DNA from: Tieghemiomyces parasiticus
Lineage: Eukaryota; Kickxellomycota; Dimargaritomycetes; Dimargaritales; Dimargaritaceae
Length of the DNA stretch: 27,350 nt
Direction: 5' to 3'
NCBI GenBank assembly: GCA_027575765.1
Contig: JANBPT010000643.1
Location: 1 to 27,350, forward strand
A program made the position numbers and the translations under genes. Shown here one piece after another: positions 22,417 to 27,350 of this stretch. The notes beneath the pieces are model-generated. The model was not told where the DNA came from. It worked only from the letters and a program-made list of their open reading frames with translations, and searched no databases. How positions within the stretch are numbered: the first letter of the stretch is position 1; each line of letters begins with the position of its first letter.

Positions 22417-23263
22417 ATGTCTCGCCCACTCCCATCCTCAGCGAAGAGCCAGCGGCTCATCACGCCCCCGACTTTTCTGGAGTACCAGGGCCTCCGCTTC
22501 CTAATCTTTGACGCCCCGTCCAACAACACGCTGCCCATATACTTAAAAGTAAGTTGACCCGCTAGCTCCGAGTGCCCACTGATATATGTGATGCATTGGG
22601 CGCATTCCGCCCCAGGCTTACTGCACCTCAAGGTTTCAGCCCCGCTGCCTCCTCTCCCCCCCCGCACCCGTCCAGGACGCCACCCGGCACATACCACCCC
22701 CCTCGCCTCACGACCAGGCCACCAACCAGACGACACGCTGGCCTCTGGGTACGGGGCCCACGCGGGGTCGACTCAACCCGATAAGTACTAGGGAGTCACG
22801 GCTAACCCCTCGACTCCACCGCCGCTGCCCATTCTTCTTCACCTTCACGTCACCCTGACTACAGGAAATGGAACGGTACAATGTCAAAGACGTCGTGCGG
22901 GCGTGCGACGTGACCTACCAGAAAAAGCCCTTAGAGGACAAGGGTATCGCCATTCATGACTGGTCCTTTCCGGACGGTGCACCCCCGCCGGCTCACATTG
23001 TGGACCAGTGGTTGCGGCTGATCCAGCAGCGCTTCGGCGCCGACGGTGCCAACCCGGACAAGAACACCATCGCGGTGCACTGCGTTGCCGGTCTCGGCCG
23101 GGCGCCCATCCTTGTCGCCATCGCACTTATTGAGTATGGCATGTCGCCCCTGGACTCGGTGCAATTCATCCGGTCCAAGCGTAACGGTGCTATCAACCGC
23201 AAGCAGCTTCAGTACGTCGAAACTTATCGGCGGCGAAGCAAGGGCAAGTGCACCATTATGTGA
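22417..23263 (+). CDS. PTP4A: PRL (PTP4A)-type prenylated tyrosine phosphatase, 2 exons, 176 aa
   Basis: Small membrane-tethered dual-specificity-like phosphatase of the PRL family, which in animals also binds CNNM magnesium transporters. Exons 22417-22548 and 22865-23263 (TGA) are joined in phase 0 across a 316-nt intron with donor GTAAGT and acceptor CTACAG. The signature HCVAGLGRAP gives catalytic Cys117 and Arg123, with the PRL-specific Ala after Arg. The general-acid loop is DWSFPDG with Asp81. Cys58 (VRACDVTY) matches the regulatory cysteine that forms a disulfide with the catalytic one in animals. The C terminus has a basic patch (RRRSKGK) followed by CTIM, a CAAX box whose Met favours farnesylation. 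Length matches the family (about 170). The ATG has a GCGCC context. One oddity is Pro in place of the first Asp of the usual DDG in the acid loop. Confidence 0.97.
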
Positions 23264-24816
23264 TGTGCTCAAGAGGTTGTTCGCTGCGTCTTCCTTTGCC
23301 ACGGCCAGAAGGACAACCCCTATATTCCGTGATTCGGAGCGTGCCGTGACAGCCGCCCAAGTACTCATCTCAGCCACTATATCTACGTTTACTACTCGCC
23401 CATTTTTTAGTCGTTTTTTTTACCACCGTATATTTTCACTTCGCTCCAGCACGCTCTATCTCCGTCTACGCTGCTCTCTTTTCTCCTCTCTCCGCACCCT
23501 GTCTGACGTTCAGTTCTCTTACAGCGCTTTGACCATGACTCTTCTGCATTTCTCGTAATTAACCATCCGAGCGGCCACCCTCCTGCCCCAATTCCCACCA
23601 TCGTTATTTACCGTTTTGCGTGTTGACTAAGCTACTTCCGGGCCGCACTCCCGGTTTGGGTGACGGTAAACATTTGGCTCGCTTGGTGGTGCCCGCTCAG
23701 CCTTTAGGTTTAGCTGTAGCGGCCCTTTACCTTATCCCCTCGTGTCATCTAGTGTGTTTTTATTATTATTTCTTCCTAGACCACCTCACGCCGGTTCTCA
23801 ACATCTGATAATGAAACACCTGGCAAGCTTAGCAAAGGGACAGACATACTATACTGCAAGTTTTGCTACGCGCCTTATTCTGCCTATGAGGTAAACAGCC
23901 CATCAAGGGTGGGCCATCAAGCCACTTTGTGTGTAACATACGAAGGTTGCGTGGCACCCCCGCCCGTCGCGCAAACCAGGGGTGCTAACTATCTCCGACA
24001 CTTACAAGAGACCGATATGTGACCCTACACGACTTCGCCCCCATAGATTCAGCCGAAGTCAACGGCTGTGAGCGTAAGGGTGCGGCTGAAGCACGGGGGA
24101 TGAGGGAGATCAACTACCCTTGCACGCACCATGTCGTCTGGTAGCATGGACCATTGATTGGTCAGCACCCAGCTGTGCTCGTCTTGCATAGACTCCAGTG
24201 AACCCTGCCGCTTCCCTCTGCCCTGCTCAACCTCGAGACCTGTCCAATGGGCAGATGGGGCTGTTCCCGCAGACATGAGGGAGAAGGGGCCCCCTTCACA
24301 GAGGGCACCAGCCCGTCGTTTGGCCTGTCCCGGTAAGAAGGGCCACCCAACTAGCTTGGATGGTCCAATCACGACGGCCGCCTGGACTCCGACGTGCGCC
24401 TGCCCCAGTAACCCGCCTCTCACACGCCAACCTGGCTTCCCACAATTCTGCAAGCGCCCGGGCCCATCCTTCCACGGCCTATCTCTATCACGGACGACAG
24501 GGGTGGTGGCGACTAAGGGATACAGGTGATAGGACGATGGTGGCTATTTGGACGAATCATATTTTCACCTGCAATTTAGTTTGCTTGCTTTTCTTGCGAG
24601 TAGCGAGCTGGTCAGCAGCGTCCTTCTTCCTCGCCATTCTCGCTTACACTATTACTGGATGGTGTTCGTGTATGCGGCTCCCAACGTCCCCCACCCCACC
24701 TCCGTTGGAAGCCACTACGGTGCATCTAGCTTCGCTTTCGCGAGAGGTATGGGAAGGTAAGGGGCAAATCGTGCCAGCCCTGGCTCCCTGGTGGCGGCCG
24801 GCTGTGCCCCCGCCTA

Positions 24817-24855
24817 CGCTGACTCCTCGCTGATTTAGTGCTGGTGGAGTCAGCG
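24817..24855. other. Hairpin-forming inverted repeat, 10-bp arms
   Basis: CGCTGACTCC at 24817-24826 and GGAGTCAGCG at 24846-24855 are perfect reverse complements with a 19-nt loop. Each arm contains TGACTC/GAGTCA, the half-palindrome bound by AP-1/Gcn4-type bZIP factors. It could be a regulatory site pair or an RNA hairpin; its role is unknown. Confidence 0.6.
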
Positions 24856-25386
24856 CTAAGGCTGATCGCTCACGTTAAGCATAGCCTCGGCATACTAAAG
24901 CGGCTGCCTTTTCGGGAGAAGGGTTACGAGAAGGAGGGGTGATCGAACGACACTCCTTACCTAATCCTTTACGCGAGGGGTATTGCCGCGGGCGGACGAT
25001 GCCGTTGGTGCGTTGGGGATTGCCGCGCATACATGCCACCAGGACAAAGCCCTTGCCAAAATTGGGGTGGCTGGCTCGCCGGGGACCTCCTGTCCCACCT
25101 TATTAATACCCCGTCGAATCCTACCCCGTCCTATTCCCGTACGGCTTTCTCTCCTTCCCTTGAAATCCTACGTTTGCTAGAGCGCATTTTATGTTTGTCT
25201 ATTCTGCCCAACCGGTCTCCCAACGCTCAACCCGCCTTACGTTAGCAGGCCTTGGCAGTTTTCCATGCGCCTCCCCCAATCTTCGTCTTTCGTTACGCTA
25301 TCTATCTAACGCTTGGCACGCCGGCGAGGTTTTTACAGTACCGCGGCCCCCGATTTCAATGGCCCACTCACCCCTCATTACGACTT

Positions 25387-25401
25387 CCTAACCTAACCTA
25401 A
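25387..25401. repeat. (CCTAA)3 short tandem
   Basis: Three exact CCTAA units in a C/T-rich stretch. It is telomere-like (TTAGG on the other strand) but far too short to be evidence of a telomere. Confidence 0.6.
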
Positions 25402-25957
25402 TCTACTCCACCTTTGCTCCGACGGCACGTTATGCAATCTAGCCCCATAACCCACAACGCCCTTCACCTCACTTGCGATACGATTCTACCCCTCATTCGC
25501 CCTACTGCCTCGGTTTTCACTTGATATCCGTCCCTTCCCTCCCCCCTACGTCGTTACTGAACTGCTCACTCCATTGCGCCCCCCTCCCCCAGGCAAACCT
25601 AGTCCGCTATACTCGCCTCCTCGTTCAGCCCCGTCGGCGAACACGTTCGCCTCTCTCACCCGTCTCCCTGCCGCCGTCACGGCACTGCTGCACACTCCCC
25701 TGGTTAGCGATACCGGCCCCCACGTTGCATCATATTACCAACGCCCTGACTACAACCACGCCAGGCGGCCGCTACCTCTCAGTCCCCGTCCTACGTACCC
25801 CCCCCCCCTGCTCTTCATTGGCCTTCCTCAGCACGACCCTAGTTCCGCTGTATCTTACTGCCCACTTCTGTGCTACCGGTTGCTCCTGCTATCCAATCTA
25901 CAGCCTTTACTGCCTAGTTGTCCCCTGACTGTGTTCCATGGGCCCGTACCCTTATAG

Positions 25958-26055
25958 TTGTTGAGTTCTATCGATTGTCACATCACACCGAACGCTATCG
26001 GCGTCTGATTCACACCGCCAGCCTCAACCGCGCAGTCCTCCAGCCCACCGAACCG
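25958..26055 (+). CDS. Possible internal exon of an unidentified gene
   Basis: After an acceptor-like CTTATAG the frame reads VEFYRLSHHTERYRRLI, continues to LNRAVLQPTEP and ends exactly at a strong donor, CCG|GTAAGT. Codon use (CGC, CTC, CTG, ACC, GCC) matches the real exons of this window and not the pyrimidine-rich flanks. The entry phase would be 1 and the exit phase 0. A continuation after TTTTTCAG (26254-26262) stays open to a TAA at 26418-26420 but is low-complexity. I could not connect upstream exons and do not recognise the family. Confidence 0.35.
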
Positions 26056-26968
26056 GTAAGTCCACACTACATCCTGGCTTATCGGGCCATTTTTTGCTTT
26101 TCTTCTTTTGTTTTCGGCCGATACTGTCTTCCGTCATCGTCCCACTTTTTCCGGATGTCAAATGAGCCGACGTTCACATTAAACGCCACGGGGTAGGGGT
26201 CACTCCTTTTACCTTCAACTGGCGGATTAGGGATGATTGATTAGCACTCCTACGTTTTTCAGTTCGACTCTTCTCCCTCCTGTTTTCCCTTGGCTTGCGC
26301 ACCCATGGCTGGTGTAACTGTGACCGGATCTGACCGCCATCTTCGGACCTTCCGCCCTCCCTTTTCTTCCTTTCGCTTCATGTATATAGACATCTCCCGG
26401 TGGACGCCTGCAGATTCATAACAACCCCAGTTTATGTTTACCCAGTGATGATTGTGAATACTTTTTTACTCGTTATCGATCCGCTGCAATCCTCCCATAT
26501 AACCGAGCTTCCTCTCTCCTCTGTGGTTGACCGTTCACCCGCTCCCTCTTTCTCCCAAAAACCAACCTGTCATTCGTCTCCAGCCCTCCACACATTTTTT
26601 ATCGGACGCCAATTATTGCACAACCTCCCCACTTCTCCTGGCTCCCGCCTTAGGGCCTACCTCTCTAACTGGTCACTTCGATATTGCATAACCCCCCAAG
26701 TACCGGTCACTCGCGCCACTCTCCCCATTTCCAAGCGTTTATGTAGACCGTTATTCCTTTTGCTAACGAACGAGTACCTGCTTGCACCTCACCGGTCCGC
26801 TCTAACTCCCAACCTAGTGCCATCGTTCCCTGCCTACCCACCCGGCCGTCTGCACGACTCTTAGATTATTTTGGTTCCACTTCAGCCCTAGTTCTTTTTA
26901 CCAACCTCGCCCGATACCCCCAGCCAGCCCCCCGCCCCGCCAGTTTGAAACGCCCTCATTCATAAGCC
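26056..26968. other. C/T-rich intergenic or intronic stretch
   Basis: Pyrimidine-rich on the plus strand up to the next start codon, as with the 5' flanks of URB1 and PRL. The open frame at 26400-26864 has no ATG start and only Ser/Pro/Leu composition, so it is not called. The right end is the likely promoter and 5' untranslated region of the partial gene at 26969. Confidence 0.4.
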
Positions 26969-27350
26969 ATGGCGGGCGCTTTCCCTTTCCCTCTGGCCGA
27001 TGTTGAGATGTCCATTCTCGACCGTATGGACAGTGCCTTCCAGAGAATCGAGTCTCGTTGCAAGCAGGTCGAGCGGTCATCCAAGAAAGGTATAGACGCC
27101 ACACGCCGTCTGTTCGCTGCCAAGTATACCGAGGCCATGGCCCGACACACGTACCACTATGATACGGCCACCGAAGAGGACCCCGAGAGCGAGCCCAACA
27201 GTGCCCCCGAGGATGATGAAGTCGCGACGGTTGCCGAGCTTGCCAGTGCCATCTCGACCGTCGATCACGACCTCTCTATCACCCTGGCTGAGAAGGCTGA
27301 CGCTGCCGTGGCAATCATGGAGGACTGGTTGGCCAACCTTGAAGCCCAGT
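26969..27350 (+). CDS. Unrecognised acidic helical protein, 5' part only
   Basis: The frame opens at ATG in a strong AAGCCATGG context and stays open for 127 codons to the window edge, so the C terminus is missing. Codon use matches the confirmed genes. The N terminus reads MAGAFPFPLADVEMSILDRM and continues with charged helices (FQRIESRCKQVERSSKK). An acidic, probably disordered segment follows near 68-85 (EEDPESEPNSAPEDDE), then Ala-rich helices (LASAISTVDHDLSITLAEKA). No signal peptide or membrane segment is seen. A GTATAG at 27089-27094 resembles a donor, but the frame stays coding-like beyond it. The family is not recognised; coiled-coil prediction on the full protein would help. Confidence 0.65.
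   Translation, partial: MAGAFPFPLADVEMSILDRMDSAFQRIESRCKQVERSSKKGIDATRRLFAAKYTEAMARHTYHYDTATEEDPESEPNSAPEDDEVATVAELASAISTVDHDLSITLAEKADAAVAIMEDWLANLEAQ

Larger units (their letters stand above)
23264..25957. other. About 2.7 kb without a confident gene
   Basis: The left end is the PRL 3' flank. A GC-rich block at about 24040-24530 has stop-poor frames on both strands but no ATG-started frame or family signal. It could be exon, non-coding RNA or spacer. From about 25100 on, the plus strand is C/T-rich. Between about 25593 and 25760 two frames have exon-like codon use (one after CAG at 25590-25592, another around 25646-25760), but I could not join them by splice sites. Nothing else is supported. 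Confidence 0.35.

Noticed and set aside
24049..24453. 134-codon minus-strand frame
   Set aside because: Starts at TTG; no family resemblance and no splice-linked partner.
25387..25401. Telomere-like CCTAA repeats as a sign of a chromosome end
   Set aside because: Only three units, internal, with a gene continuing downstream.

Overview
The window looks like nuclear DNA of a GC-rich, intron-bearing fungus. The genes have short GT-AG introns (about 95-320 nt, donors mostly GTAAGT or GTAGGT), GCC-ATG start contexts and GC-rich third codon positions. The poly(A) polymerase is fungal-like. A prenylated PRL-type phosphatase together with many introns fits an early-diverging lineage better than a yeast or a typical filamentous ascomycete; that placement is inference. 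Exon structures were built by hand from splice sites and reading phase and were checked to sum in frame.

Layout: (1) 1-672, no gene seen. (2) 673-3320, minus, PAP1, nuclear poly(A) polymerase, 5 exons, 682 aa. (3) 3321-4621, divergent intergenic region shared by PAP1 and URB1, with ACGCGT and CCAAT motifs. (4) 4622-12055, plus, URB1/Npa1, a 2477-aa ribosome-biogenesis scaffold in one unbroken exon. (5) 12469-14378, minus, an unrecognised 247-aa coiled-coil protein in 8 small exons. (6) 14379-16535, about 2.2 kb with no supported gene. (7) 16536-18797, minus, RMI1, the OB-fold subunit of the RecQ helicase-topoisomerase III dissolvasome, 5 exons. (8) 19276-20875, plus, NSE3/MAGE subunit of the SMC5/6 complex, 5 exons. 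(9) 22417-23263, plus, PRL (PTP4A) phosphatase with a CAAX tail, 2 exons. (10) 23264-26968, mostly unassigned, with one plausible isolated exon near 25958-26055. (11) 26969-27350, plus, the start of an unrecognised protein cut by the window edge.

The most interesting neighbourhood is RMI1-NSE3. Two genes that act on recombination intermediates are transcribed head to head from a 478-bp spacer. The spacer carries a perfect inverted repeat of two opposed CCAAT boxes and, beside it, a consensus E2F-type site. The RMI1 protein also has two SUMO-interacting-motif-like segments between its two OB folds, and SMC5/6 carries a SUMO ligase (NSE2). This suggests, as inference, co-regulation and a physical SUMO link between the products of the divergent pair.

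No tRNA, rRNA, transposon or CRISPR was found.
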